Position numbers and translations under genes: made by a program
Notes under the pieces: model-generated
What the model was told of the DNA's origin: nothing
Database searches by the model: none
What the model saw: the letters and a program-made list of their open reading frames with translations, nothing else
Source of the DNA: Sycobia sp. Sy_11
Lineage: Eukaryota; Arthropoda; Insecta; Hymenoptera; Epichrysomallidae
NCBI GenBank assembly: GCA_018907035.1
Contig: JACCIC010000360.1
Coordinates: forward strand, 116,796 to 180,795
DNA length: 64,000 bases
Direction: 5' to 3'
In this document: piece after piece, positions 44,197-55,688 of the stretch
How positions within the stretch are numbered: position 1 is the stretch's first letter
Layout of the letters: each line of letters opens with the position of its first letter

Positions 44197-47100
44197 GGAA
44201 CTGCGTGTATGGCAGATGAATGGTCAGCGGGGGTATGGCGTTATGTGTGATATGAGTGAATGGTTGATGAATGAAAGGATAGATGTATGTCTGTTGCAGG
44301 AGCCGTACGTCTCTCACGGCAGGGTGACTGGGATCCCCATGGGATTCAAGTCATTTCTGAGCGTGAGCGGGCGCGCGGCTGTCATTGTATGCGGTGAGGA
44401 CATCGAGTGCCTGGTGCAGGGTGAATGGGTGTGTGACGACGGTGTGTGTGTGTGGGTGAAAGGTGTGTTTGGGGAGCTGAATGTGGCCTCCCTGTACTGC
44501 GCCGCAGGCTCGATCGAGCCGTACGTGCGGTGCTTGGACGGCCTGTTCAGTAGTATGAATGGGCGTAAATTGGTGATTGGGATGGATGCGAATGCGACCA
44601 GCAACCTCTGGTTCAGCAAAGGGGTTGAGGGTTCGGAGATAGATATGCAGCGGAGAGACAGGGGGGGGAGGGAACCGAGAGTGCGTGGATGTGTGCTTGA
44701 GGAATGGATTGTATGCAACAATGTTAGAGTCTTGAATGAGCCAAGCCCGCACTACACCTTCAGTGCCAGCATGGGGGAGAGTGACATTGATGTCACTCTC
44801 ACCAATGTTGGTGGGGGTGAGTGCCGGGTGGAATGGATGGTGATGAACGAATGCGGAATTAGTGACCACAACCCCATCCTTGTGAGGTTGTGGCTGAAGG
44901 ATCTTCGCCCGAGCGACCACCAGGATTGTCGGCCCATCGAGAGATGGGTCGAAAAGGATGTGGACTGGGAGGGCTACAGGAGTGCGCTACGTGACCGTGC
45001 CCAACGGCATGGTTACGAGGCGTTCCTGGCCCTCGGTGTGAATGATATGGTGAATGTGATGAGTGAATGGGTGACGAGCGTGAATGATGAGTGGCTGCTC
45101 CGTTCCACCTCGGGGAATCGGAAGACCCCCCTGAGGAAACGGAAGAGCCTCAGATGGTGGAACGACGAGCTCGAAAGGAAGAAGCTGGAGGTGCGAGCTG
45201 CGAGGCGAAGGTACCAACGTGCGAAGAGAGTGAATGAGCGTATGAGAGAATCTTGGAGTGAATGGAGAATGCATGTTCGCGAATATAAAATTATGATGAA
45301 GTGCGCGAAGGAAGGGGAGTGGGAAAAGTTTGTGGGCAAAGAAAGGGATGAAGCATGGGGGGCTTTGTATAAGATTTTATTAAGGGGGGATAAGAATTTA
45401 ATTGCTGGACTATGGGCTGATGGAAGGTACACCACGAACTGGCGGGAGAGCGCGGAGGTCCTTATCGGGAAATTCTTCCCGAGAAGGGATCCGCGCTTTC
45501 CCCGGGGTCCGTGGTCCACCGGAGTGAATCTGATGAGTGCGAGTGGATTGCGTGAGGAGTTTGAATGGGACGAAATGAGTGCGGCTGTTAGGCTCTTGAG
45601 AATGAGAAAAGCACCAGGGCTGGATGGCTTCACCAGCTCGATGCTGCGGAATGTATGGGAAGCCATACCCATGTATGTAAGAGTATGTATGAGAAATGTC
45701 TGAATGAATGTGTGTTCCCGAAGATGTGGAAGCGCGCGAGAGTTGTGGCACTCCTGAAGAGTGTCGAGAAGGACAGGAGAAACCCTGGGTCCTACAGGCC
45801 TATTAGCCTGTTAAGCGGCCTGGGGAAAATCCTGGAGAGACTCCTCGTTGAACGTATGAATGTGAGAATGGATGGGAAATGGAATGAACGGCAGTTTGGC
45901 TTCATGAATGGAAGATCGTGTGACGATGCGTGGACGTGTTTCATGAGTGATGTTCTCTCCGCCCGGGGCGAATACGTTCTGGGCGTCTTTGTCGACTTTC
46001 AGGGTGCCTTCGACAACCTTGAATGGAGCGTGATTGTGGAGTGCATGAGAAATACTGGATGCGTGGGATGTGAGCTTGGTGTGTGGATGGATTATTTTAA
46101 TGAAAGGAAAGCGTGTATGAGGAATAGTATGGATGAGATATGGGTGAATGTGGAGAGGGGCTGCCCGCAGGGCTCCATTGCGGGCCCCTACGTGTGGAAC
46201 CTCTGTATGAATGAGCTCCTGGATGAACTTGCGGCAGCGAATGGTCGGGTTGTGGCCTACGCCGACGATCTGGCCATCGTTGTTGCGGGTGATTCCAGGG
46301 CTAGAATAGAGTATCTGGTGAGTGAATGTATGAAAGTGGTATATAGATGGGGTACGCGTGTGGGTGTGAATGTTTCTGGTGATAAGACTGTGTGTATGAT
46401 GTTAAGGGGAAAGATAAGCGTGAATCGGCGAGTGCGTGTGTGTGTGAATGATAACGACGTACGGCACATTCGGTACGTTGAGAGTGTAAGATACCTGGGT
46501 GTGTGGATGAGTGAGCGTATGAACTTTGGTGTGCATGTGAAGAGTATAAGGGCGAAAGTAATGAAAAGTGTGAATGCTGTGAAGAGAGTGCTTAAGAAAG
46601 AATGGGGGGTTACTTATAGGGTTTTGAACATTTGGATGAAAGGGTTAATGCTAGCCGGTGCCATGTACGGTGCACCGGCCTGGTATGAATGCATGAGATT
46701 TGCCAATATGAGGGCCCTTATGGCTAGTAGCCAGAGGATCCTTATGTTGGCGAGTGCGCGAGTGTGTAGAACAGTTTCCACGGAGGCCATGCAGGTGCTA
46801 CTTGGGTGGCCCCCGTGGGACCTTGAGAGCCTGAGAAGAGCGAATGCGTACAAAATTAGAAGGGGGTTGGTCATGAATGAGATGGACCTGGTGTCGCTCG
46901 AGGAGGTAGACGGAATGGATGAGAGCGAGTGGATGAAACTGTTGAATGAGAGAATGTATGATAGATGGCAAGTGAGGTGGGAGAATTCTGTGAATGGGAG
47001 GGTTTTGTACGAGTTTATGAATGATGTGCGAATGGTTTCGAGAATGAAAGGTTTCCAACCGAGTCTCACGGTCGGTTATATACTAACCGGCCATGGGACT

Positions 47101-47370
47101 CTGAATGCATGGCTGTATGGTAGGAATTTGGTGGACGATGGTGAGTGTGTGTGTGGGAACGGAATGGAAGACTGGATGCATGTGTTGTGTAAATGTGATA
47201 TGTATGCTAGCTTCCGTGACCTAAATGAGATGGGTGTGATTGAGAGAGTGGATGGTAGTGTGGATGTGAGTATGATTCTGAGGAAACGGGAGACGTATGA
47301 AAGATTTTGTACGTTTGTGGAACGAGCGTATGTGACGAGGATGCGAATGATCGAGAGAATGCGAGAATGA
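44183..47370 (+). pseudogene. R1-A ORF2, one frameshift (A4)
   Basis: Open from ATG 44183 to 45703 (endonuclease and start of the reverse transcriptase), then continues in another frame to the normal stop at 47370. The cause is one A missing from an AAA run near 45679 (TATGTAAGAG against TATGTAAAGAG in A3). All catalytic motifs (QEPY, GMDANA, SDH, YADD, C-terminal CVC...H...C) are present. Confidence 0.88.
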
Positions 47371-48025
47371 ATGGTGCGTGAATGTGGTGTGTGAATGGGT
47401 GGACCGCAGGGGGGCGTGCAGCTTGCTGCACGCCTTGGGTCTGACGAGCCCACGGTCTAACCTTAGTCAATAGGCCCACCCAGCCTAGGAGCCGATACAC
47501 TCCGAACTGGGCAGAAATGGCTTGTCGGCGTGCTTCTGCACGGTGGCGGGCTGTCTCGAAACTCCCACCTGGAGTATAACAGGTACTATGGGGATCGGGG
47601 GGCCCCTGGGACTTGTCCCAGCCCCGATCGACTGAGGTCGGACTCGTAGTGGCAGTGGTTGATAGCCCAAGTTCACGAGGGCAAGGGTCGTCGAACGACG
47701 GCGGTCGTGCCATTGCTGCTTAGTAGGCTCCGGCCGAAAGGGAGCGGTGTGGCCGCTGTCCAATAGGCGACCCGGTGTGTGAGTTGCACTCAATCGAACT
47801 CGGGTGCCGGTCCTGCATAGCCGGTAGAGGTTTAGAAGGGCCTCGCCTCCCACGGAGAGGGCCGACGGGGTGCTCGGGCCCCTGAGGCAATTCCGTAGTT
47901 GGGTGCGAGACCAAATGCTCTCGCATCTAACGCGCCGATCGGGCGTATCCCGATCCCACGCCCATGGGGGCCGTGTAGGTAGGCCAATTGGTAGGTACTG
48001 CACGTAAAATCCACGGTTACAGAAA

Positions 48026-48038
48026 TGTCCCTATCTAC
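48026..48038 (+). repeat. 28S R1 target footprint (junction 6)
   Basis: TGTCCCTATCTAC between the A4 3' end and the A5 5' end: the one direct A-to-A join in the plus-strand array. Confidence 0.95.
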
Positions 48039-49030
48039 CAGTCTTTATCGAGCGGCCGTCGAGGACGGACGTGTTTCGGAGTTTCTCCGTGTTTAGTGAG
48101 TTCTTAGTGTAGTGAAGTGTATAGTGATAGTGAAAGTGTTGTGTTTTTTGTTCGTGGTTCCCGTGTTGGGTGCTACCCCCCACAATAGTGAGTTTTTCTT
48201 TTTTCTTATTTTTTTATTTTTTCATTTTTCTCAACCCTTATTATATTAACTTTTTTTTAATTTTTTTTTGCTTTTTCTCAACCTCCATTACATTAAAAAT
48301 TTTTCTTTAATTTTCTCTCATTCTCATACCCCCACTCCCCCCACCCTACATACCCCCCTCCCCCCCCCCCCGACGTACACCACCACCCACCGGATTCCGA
48401 GAGTACTCGGTCCGGTGAGTGTACTCCACCTGTTCCGACCCCCCCAAACCCCTCCCCCTGCCGCCCGCGGAAGGGTTAAAATCCACCGCGGAAGGCATTA
48501 TTACATACAGCCCGTATATCTATATATATATATATATAGATATACGGATTACACTACAATCACCAGGTTCGGGATTTCTCGGCCTGGTGAGCGTAACCCA
48601 CACACACACACCATCCACACACCATCCACACACACTCATACACCCCCTCTACACCCCCCGCACTCACCTCCACCCGCCGGTAATCGAGTTTTTTCTCGAA
48701 CCGGTGGTTTTTCTCATTTTTTCATTTTCTTTCCCCCACCACCTCATTTTTTTCATTTCATTAGTGAGGGCTCAATTTTTGTTATTTCTTAGTGATCCAA
48801 AGTTTTTTTTATTTCTTTTTACACCCTTTATCATAAACTTTACCCCCCAGAACCCCCACAATTTTATTTTTTGCGTGTTAATAGTTTTTCGGTTTTTGTC
48901 TTACCCCCACACCCGGTTTTTTCTAAATTCTTTTTTTTTTCCTATTCTACCCCCTTCTAGCACCTAACACGGGTATACCAGCTATAAATTAAGTGTTTTT
49001 AAGTAAAATTTAGTTAAGTTTAGTGTACAG

Positions 49031-49078
<48 letters not shown>

Positions 49079-49143
49079 CTCTTCCTCCTGCTCCCTGGTG
49101 AGCAGAGAGGCGGCACGCGAGGCGGCTGGGAGTCTGCCCGAGT

Positions 49144-50682
49144 ATGGGCAAGTCCCAGAAGAAGAGGGCGCAGAGGATGGCGTCGGTGAGCTCCTCGTCG
49201 TCGGAGTCGTTGCCACCGCGGGAAACCCGGGCCTCGACTTCGAAAACAACAGCCACAACGGCGAGGACTCAGGAGAGGGGGGATGTGGAGGCTCAGAAGC
49301 GCAAAAGGCGCCACGAAGAAAAGGAGTTGAGCCTTGAAGAGGCTGGGGGTAAGTACCCCAAAGATATTAGGGTAAGGTTGGAGAGTGAACGTGAGGGAGT
49401 GAATGATGATGAAAGCTTGAATGCGTGTGTGGTTAGTGCAAAAAGAGTGAATGTGAGTGCGAGGAACAGTGTATGTGGAAATGTTACTGTGAGTGTGCGT
49501 GACTGTGAGAGTGGTAATGAGAGTGAGAGAGAGAGTGAACGAGAGAATGTTAACTGTGTGAATGAAAAAGCGAATGTAGGAGTGACTGACGGGAATGATA
49601 TGAATGATAGAGTGATTCTGAACCGAATGAATGAAATCGGTGTGCGATTGAGAGGTCGAATGTGTAGTGAGGTGAATGTAAACAAAGGAGTGATCGAGCA
49701 TGTGCTGAATTGTGTGAGTGAGTATGAGAAAATAGTAAGTAACCTGTTGTGTATGAATGCCGAGATGAGGGGTAGATTGAGTGAGAGGAAAAGTGCAAAT
49801 GTGAGTGTGACTGCGAACGAGCCGAGGGTGCACTCGTATGCCGGAGTGGCGGCAACTCGGCCATCTCCCTTGGCACGGGCTTCACAGCCGGTACCAGGGG
49901 GTGTGAGGAGTGCACCCATGGCACCACCTCGGGCGGCTCCAGGTCCGAGCTATGCCGTTATTGTGAAAGGACGAGAGAATGAGGAAAGTGAGGAAGTAAA
50001 GAAGCGTTTGTGTAGTATGAATGTATGTGAGAATGTGAGAGTTAAGAATGTGCGAGTGGCGAGAAGTGGCGGTGTGATTGTGGAAACTTTGAGTGTAAGA
50101 GAGAGAGAGAGCTTGAGATTGAATGAGGGGCTTAGGAGTGCGGGGCTTCAGGTGGAGATTCCGCCTGCTCCTAAGCCTAGAGTGATTGTGTACAATGTAC
50201 CGAGTGTGCTGACGGCGGAGAGATTCTTGGAGGAACTGTACTCCAAGAATCTAAAGAATGCGTGTAGTATGGCTGAATTCAAAGAGGGGGTGAAGGTTGC
50301 GGGGAGAAGGGGGAGCAGGGATGCTGAGCAGGGGAGTGTGATCCTTGAGGTCACGCCCCCGATCAGACGTCGCCTGCTGGACGAAGGGCGCGTATATGTG
50401 GAATGGAGTGCGTGTCGTGTGAGTGTGTATGATGCAGTGTTGAGATGTTTTGGATGTTATCAGTATGGACATGGTGTGAAAGAGTGTAAGAAGGAACGAG
50501 TGTGCATAAAATGTGGACTGAGTGGACATATGGGTGCAAATTGTAAGAATGAGTATGCGTGTGTAAACTGCAGGATGAGAGGGCAGCCATTCGACCACGC
50601 GGTGACGTCGATGGCATGCCCCGAGTACATCCTGCGGGTTGAGAGAATGCGTGCGCGAATGAACGACAATGGCTGCCACTAG
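49144..50682 (+). CDS. R1-A ORF1, zinc-knuckle RNA-binding protein (A5, intact)
   Basis: 512 residues, differing from A3 ORF1 by very few substitutions (for example YEKIVSN for YERIVSN). All three zinc knuckles are intact, and the 14-nt overlap with ORF2 is kept. Confidence 0.92.
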   Translation: MGKSQKKRAQRMASVSSSSSESLPPRETRASTSKTTATTARTQERGDVEAQKRKRRHEEKELSLEEAGGKYPKDIRVRLESEREGVNDDESLNACVVSAKRVNVSARNSVCGNVTVSVRDCESGNESERESERENVNCVNEKANVGVTDGNDMNDRVILNRMNEIGVRLRGRMCSEVNVNKGVIEHVLNCVSEYEKIVSNLLCMNAEMRGRLSERKSANVSVTANEPRVHSYAGVAATRPSPLARASQPVPGGVRSAPMAPPRAAPGPSYAVIVKGRENEESEEVKKRLCSMNVCENVRVKNVRVARSGGVIVETLSVRERESLRLNEGLRSAGLQVEIPPAPKPRVIVYNVPSVLTAERFLEELYSKNLKNACSMAEFKEGVKVAGRRGSRDAEQGSVILEVTPPIRRRLLDEGRVYVEWSACRVSVYDAVLRCFGCYQYGHGVKECKKERVCIKCGLSGHMGANCKNEYACVNCRMRGQPFDHAVTSMACPEYILRVERMRARMNDNGCH

Positions 50683-53600
50683 GGAACTGCGCGTATGGCA
50701 GATGAATGGTCAGCGGGGGTATGGCGTTATGTGTGATATGAGTGAATGGTTGATGAATGAAAGGATAGATGTATGTCTGTTGCAGGAGCCGTACGTCTCT
50801 CACGGCAGGGTGACTGGGATCCCCATGGGATTCAAGTCATTTCTGAGCGTGAGCGGGCGCGCGGCTGTCATTGTATGCGGTGAGGACATCGAGTGCCTGG
50901 TGCAGGGTGAATGGGTGTGTGACGACGGTGTGTGTGTGTGGGTGAAAGGTGTGTTTGGAGAGCTGAACTGTGGCCTCCCTGTACTGCGCCGCAGGCTCGA
51001 TCGAGCCGTACGTGCGGTGCTTGGACGGCCTGTTCAGTAGTATGAATGGGCGTAAATTGGTGATTGGGATGGATGCGAATGCGACCAGCAACCTCTGGTT
51101 CAGCAAAGGGGTTGAGGGTTCGGAGATAGATATGCAGCGGAGAGACAGGGGGGGGAGGGAACCGAGAGTGCGTGGATGTGTGCTTGAGGAATGGATTGTA
51201 TGCAACAATATTAGAGTCTTGAATGAGCCAAGCCCGCACTACACCTTCAGTGCCAGCATGGGGGAGAGTGACATTGATGTCACTCTCACCAATGTTGGTG
51301 GGGGTGAGTGCCGGGTGGAATGGATGGTGATGAACGAATGCGGAATTAGTGACCACAACCCCATCCTTGTGAGGTTGTGGCTGAAGGATCTTCGCCCGAG
51401 CGACCACCAGGATTGTCGGCCCATCGAGAGATGGGTCGAAAAGGATGTGGACTGGGAGGGCTACAGGAGTGCGCTACGTGACCGTGCCCAACGGCATGGT
51501 TACGAGGCGTTCCTGGCCCTCGGTGTGAATGATATGGTGAATGTGATGAGTGAATGGGTGACGAGCGTGAATGATGAGTGGCTGCTCCGTTCCACCTCGG
51601 GGAATCGGAAGACCCCCCTGAGGAAACGGAAGAGCCTCAGATGGTGGAACGACGAGCTCGAAAGGAAGAAGCTGGAGGTGCGAGCTGCGAGGCGAAGGTA
51701 CCAACGTGCGAAGAGAGTGAATGAGCGTATGAGAGAATCTTGGAGTGAATGGAGAATGCATGTTCGCGAATATAAAATTATGATGAAGTGCGCGAAAGAA
51801 GGGGAGTGGGAAAAGTTTGTGGGCAAAGAAAGGGATGAAGCATGGGGGGCTTTGTATAAGATTTTATTAAGGGGGGATAAGAATTTAATTGCTGGACTAT
51901 GGGTTGATGGAAGGTACACCACGAACTGGCGGGAGAGCGCGGAGGTCCTTATCGGGAAATTCTTCCCGAGAAGGGATCCGCGCTTTCCCCGGGGTCCGTG
52001 GTCCACCGGAGTGAATCTGATGAGTGCGAGTGGATTGCGTGAGGAGTTTGAATGGGACGAAATGAGTGCGGCTGTTAGGCTCTTGAGAATGAGAAAAGCA
52101 CCAGGGCTGGATGGCTTCACCAGCTCGATGCTGCGGAATGTATGGGAAGCCATACCCATGTATGTGAAGAGTATGTATGAGAAATGTCTGAATGAATGTG
52201 TGTTCCCGAAGATGTGGAAGCGCGCGAGAGTTGTGGCACTCCTGAAGAGTGTCGAAAAGGACAGGAGAAACCCTGGGTCCTACAGGCCTATTAGCCTGTT
52301 AAGCGGCCTGGGGAAAATCCTGGAGAGACTCCTCGTTGAACGTATGAATGTGAGAATGGATGGGAAATGGAATGAACGGCAGTTTGGCTTTATGAATGGA
52401 AGATCGTGTGACGATGCGTGGACGTGTTTCATGAGTGATGTTCTCTCCGCCCGGGGCGAATACGTTCTGGGCGTCTTTGTCGACTTTCAGGGTGCCTTCG
52501 ACAACCTTGAATGGAGCGTGATTGTGGAGTGCATGAGAAATACTGGATGCGTGGGATGTGAGCTTGGTGTGTGGATGGATTATTTTAATGAAAGGAAAGC
52601 GTGTATGAGGAATAGTATGGATGAGATATGGGTGAATGTGGAGAGGGGCTGCCCGCAGGGCTCCATTGCGGGCCCCTACGTGTGGAACCTCTGTATGAAT
52701 GAGCTCCTGGATGAACTTGCGGCAGCGAATGGTCGGGTTGTGGCCTACGCCGACGATCTGGCCATCGTTGTTGCGGGTGATTCCAGGGCTAGAATAGAGT
52801 ATCTGGTGAGTGAATGTATGAAAGTGGTATATAGATGGGGTACGCGTGTGGGTGTGAATGTTTCTGGTGATAAGACTGTGTGTATGATGTTAAGGGGAAA
52901 GATAAGCGTGAATCGGCGAGTGCGTGTGTGTGTGAATGATAACGACGTACGGCACATTCGGTACGTTGAGAGTGTAAGATACCTGGGTGTGTGGATGAGT
53001 GAGCGTATGAACTTTGGTGTGCATGTGAAGAGTATAAGGGCGAAAGTAATGAAAAGTGTGAATGCTGTGAAGAGAGTGCTTAAGAAAGAATGGGGGGTTA
53101 CTTATAGGGTTTTGAACATTTGGATGAAAGGGTTAATGCTAGCCGGTGCCATGTACGGTGCACCGGCCTGGTATGAATGCATGAGATTTGCCAATATGAG
53201 GGCCCTTATGGCTAGTAGCCAGAGGATCCTTATGTTGGCGAGTGCGCGAGTGTGTAGAACAGTTTCCACGGAGGCCATGCAGGTGCTACTTGGGTGGCCC
53301 CCGTGGGACCTTGAGAGCCTGAGAAGAGCGAATGCGTACAAAATTAGAAGGGGGTTGGTCATGAATGAGATGGACCTGGTGTCGCTCGAGGAGGTAGACG
53401 GAATGGATGAGAGCGAGTGGATGAAACTGTTGAATGAGAGAATGTATGATAGATGGCAAGTGAGGTGGGAGAATTCTGTGAATGGGAGGGTTTTGTACGA
53501 GTTTATGAATGATGTGCGAATGGTTTCGAGAATGAAAGGTTTCCAACCGAGTCTCACGGTCGGTTATATACTAACCGGCCATGGGACTCTGAATGCATGG

Positions 53601-53858
53601 CTGTATGGTAGGAATTTGGTGGACGATGGTGAGTGTGTGTGTGGGAACGGAATGGAAGACTGGATGCATGTGTTGTGTAAATGTGATATGTATGCTAGCT
53701 TCCGTGACCTAAATGAGATGGGTGTGATTGAGAGAGTGGATGGTAGTGTGGATGTGAGTATGATTCTGAGGAAACGGGAGACGTATGAAAGATTTTGTAC
53801 GTTTGTGGAACGAGCGTATGTGACGAGGATGCGAATGATCGAGAGAATGCGAGAATGA
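50669..53858 (+). pseudogene. R1-A ORF2, one frameshift (A5)
   Basis: One inserted base near 50968 (GAGCTGAACTGTGG against GAGCTGAACGTGG in A3) ends the first frame at 51040 in the endonuclease. The rest, from 50970 to 53858, is open and complete, including GMDANA, SDH, YADD and the C-terminal zinc motif. If the extra base is an error, this copy is intact. Confidence 0.88.
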
Positions 53859-54513
53859 ATGGTGCGTGAATGTGGTGTGTGAATGGGTGGACCGCAGGGG
53901 GGCGTGCAGCTTGCTGCACGCCTTGGGTCTGACGAGCCCACGGTCTAACCTTAGTCAATAGGCCCACCCAGCCTAGGAGCCGATACACTCCGAACTGGGC
54001 AGAAATGGCTTGTCGGCGTGCTTCTGCACGGTGGCGGGCTGTCTCGAAACTCCCACCTGGAGTATAACAGGTACTATGGGGATCGGGGGGCCCCTGGGAC
54101 TTGTCCCAGCCCCGATCGACTGAGGTCGGACTCGTAGTGGCAGTGGTTGATAGCCCAAGTTCACGAGGGCAAGGGTCGTCGAACGACGGCGGTCGTGCCA
54201 TTGCTGCTTAGTAGGCTCCGGCCGAAAGGGAGCGGTGTGGCCGCTGTCCAATAGGCGACCCGGTGTGTGAGTTGCACTCAATCGAACTCGGGTGCCGGTC
54301 CTGCATAGCCGGTAGAGGTTTAGAAGGGCCTCGCCTCCCACGGAGAGGGCCGACGGGGTGCTCGGGCCCCTGAGGCAATTCCGTAGTTGGGTGCGAGACC
54401 AAATGCTCTCGCATCTAACGCGCCGATCGGGCGTATCCCGATCCCACGCCCATGGGGGCCGTGTAGGTAGGCCAATTGGTAGGTACTGCACGTAAAATCC
54501 ACGGTTACAGAAA

Positions 54514-54526
54514 TGTCCCTATCTAC
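54514..54526 (+). repeat. 28S R1 target footprint (junction 7)
   Basis: TGTCCCTATCTAC between the A5 3' end and the 5'-truncated B2. Confidence 0.95.
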
Positions 54527-54537
54527 CCAATAGCGCA

Positions 54538-55688
54538 ATGGAGGCAGCTGTCGTTCTAAAAAGAATACAGCAGAATTTGGATACCGAAAATAAGCCTAAT
54601 GTAACTGCTAGGAAACGAAAAAGGGTCACTCCTATGGAGATAGACCTTACTTACGAACATAAGGCTATAGAAGAATTCGATCAACTTGCTGAAGACTTAT
54701 TGGAAAATCTTCAAAAGTTAAGGCAATCTAATAAGTTCACGAAAAGCGTTGAGGATGTCGTAAAAGACATCCTTATAAAAGCGCAAAGTGTTATCAGCAA
54801 ACTGGCCTTGGAAAATGGAATAATGAAAGGCAGACTAAGTGTCGCTGAAAGAAAACCAAAAAGTCCAGTACTCTACAGCGAGGTTTGCTAGGCAGACAAT
54901 TCCGCCGATTAAAACTGCATCTCTAAATAAGGATCGAGTGCCGATAAAAAGGCACTCAATCGCAATTAAATCTAAAAACGATAAAGATGATGCAGACACT
55001 ATCGAAAAGAAAATTAAGTCGGCTATAAATCCAGCCAAAGAAAAATTGAAAATAAAGAATCTTAGAAAAACTAAGTCTGGATTAGTTATAATTGAAACAG
55101 AAAATGAGTCTGACCTGGCTTTACTACAAAGTCATCCGAAGCTCAAGGAAAATAACCTTGAATCCTTGACACTTAGAAAGAGACTGCCAAGAATAATAAT
55201 ATATGATGTACCTACAAACATCAAAGAGGACGACCTAGTAAACTTAATTAAAGAGCAAAATAGATCGTCATTCCTTAACATCGACGATTCCGCCGTTAAA
55301 GAACTTAAAGTCTTATTTAAAACAGGCAAGAGGGACAAAAATAACGTGCACGTTGTCTGCATAGCCCCAGCTGCCGTAAGAAATGTCCTAGTGGGACAGC
55401 GCCTGTTTATAGGCTGGCAAAGCTGCAAAGTTGCAGACTTCCAAGCGGTGAGTCGATGTTACAAGTGCCAAATGTACGGTCATGTGTCCAAATACTGTAA
55501 ATATGAAAAAGAAGTATGCGGTAAATGTGGTTCAGAGGAATCACGTTATAGCCAATTGTAAGAGCAAAGAACGTAGCTGCATCCCATGCTTAAAGGCCAA
55601 GAAGCCATGTAAGCATACAATGGATAATAGCTGTCCATTATACAAAGCAGCTCTAGAACGATTAATTAATAACACGGACTATGGATAA
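54538..55688 (+). pseudogene. R1-B ORF1, 5'-truncated and frameshifted (B2)
   Basis: Lacks about the first 43 residues. An extra T near 54888 (GAGGTTTGC for GAGGTTGC) and an extra T near 55547 (GAATCACG for GAACACG, inside knuckle 2) shift the frame. The remaining protein sequence is conserved with B1 despite many silent differences. It ends in the same ATGGATAA overlap with ORF2. Confidence 0.88.

Larger units (their letters stand above)
41554..48025 (+). mobile_element. R1-A copy A4, full length, small indels in both ORFs
   Basis: 6,472 bp between footprints, very similar to A3, A5 and A6. With A5 and A6 it shares leader variants not in A3 (for example GAGTTCTTAGTGTAG and the symmetrical TA palindrome). 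It carries the same 5' core promoter, hairpins, 44-T tract and 3' hairpins. Confidence 0.95.
48039..54513 (+). mobile_element. R1-A copy A5, full length, one indel in ORF2
   Basis: 6,475 bp between footprints, nearly identical to A4. ORF1 is intact; ORF2 is split by one inserted base. It has the standard leader and 3' UTR features of R1-A. Confidence 0.95.
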
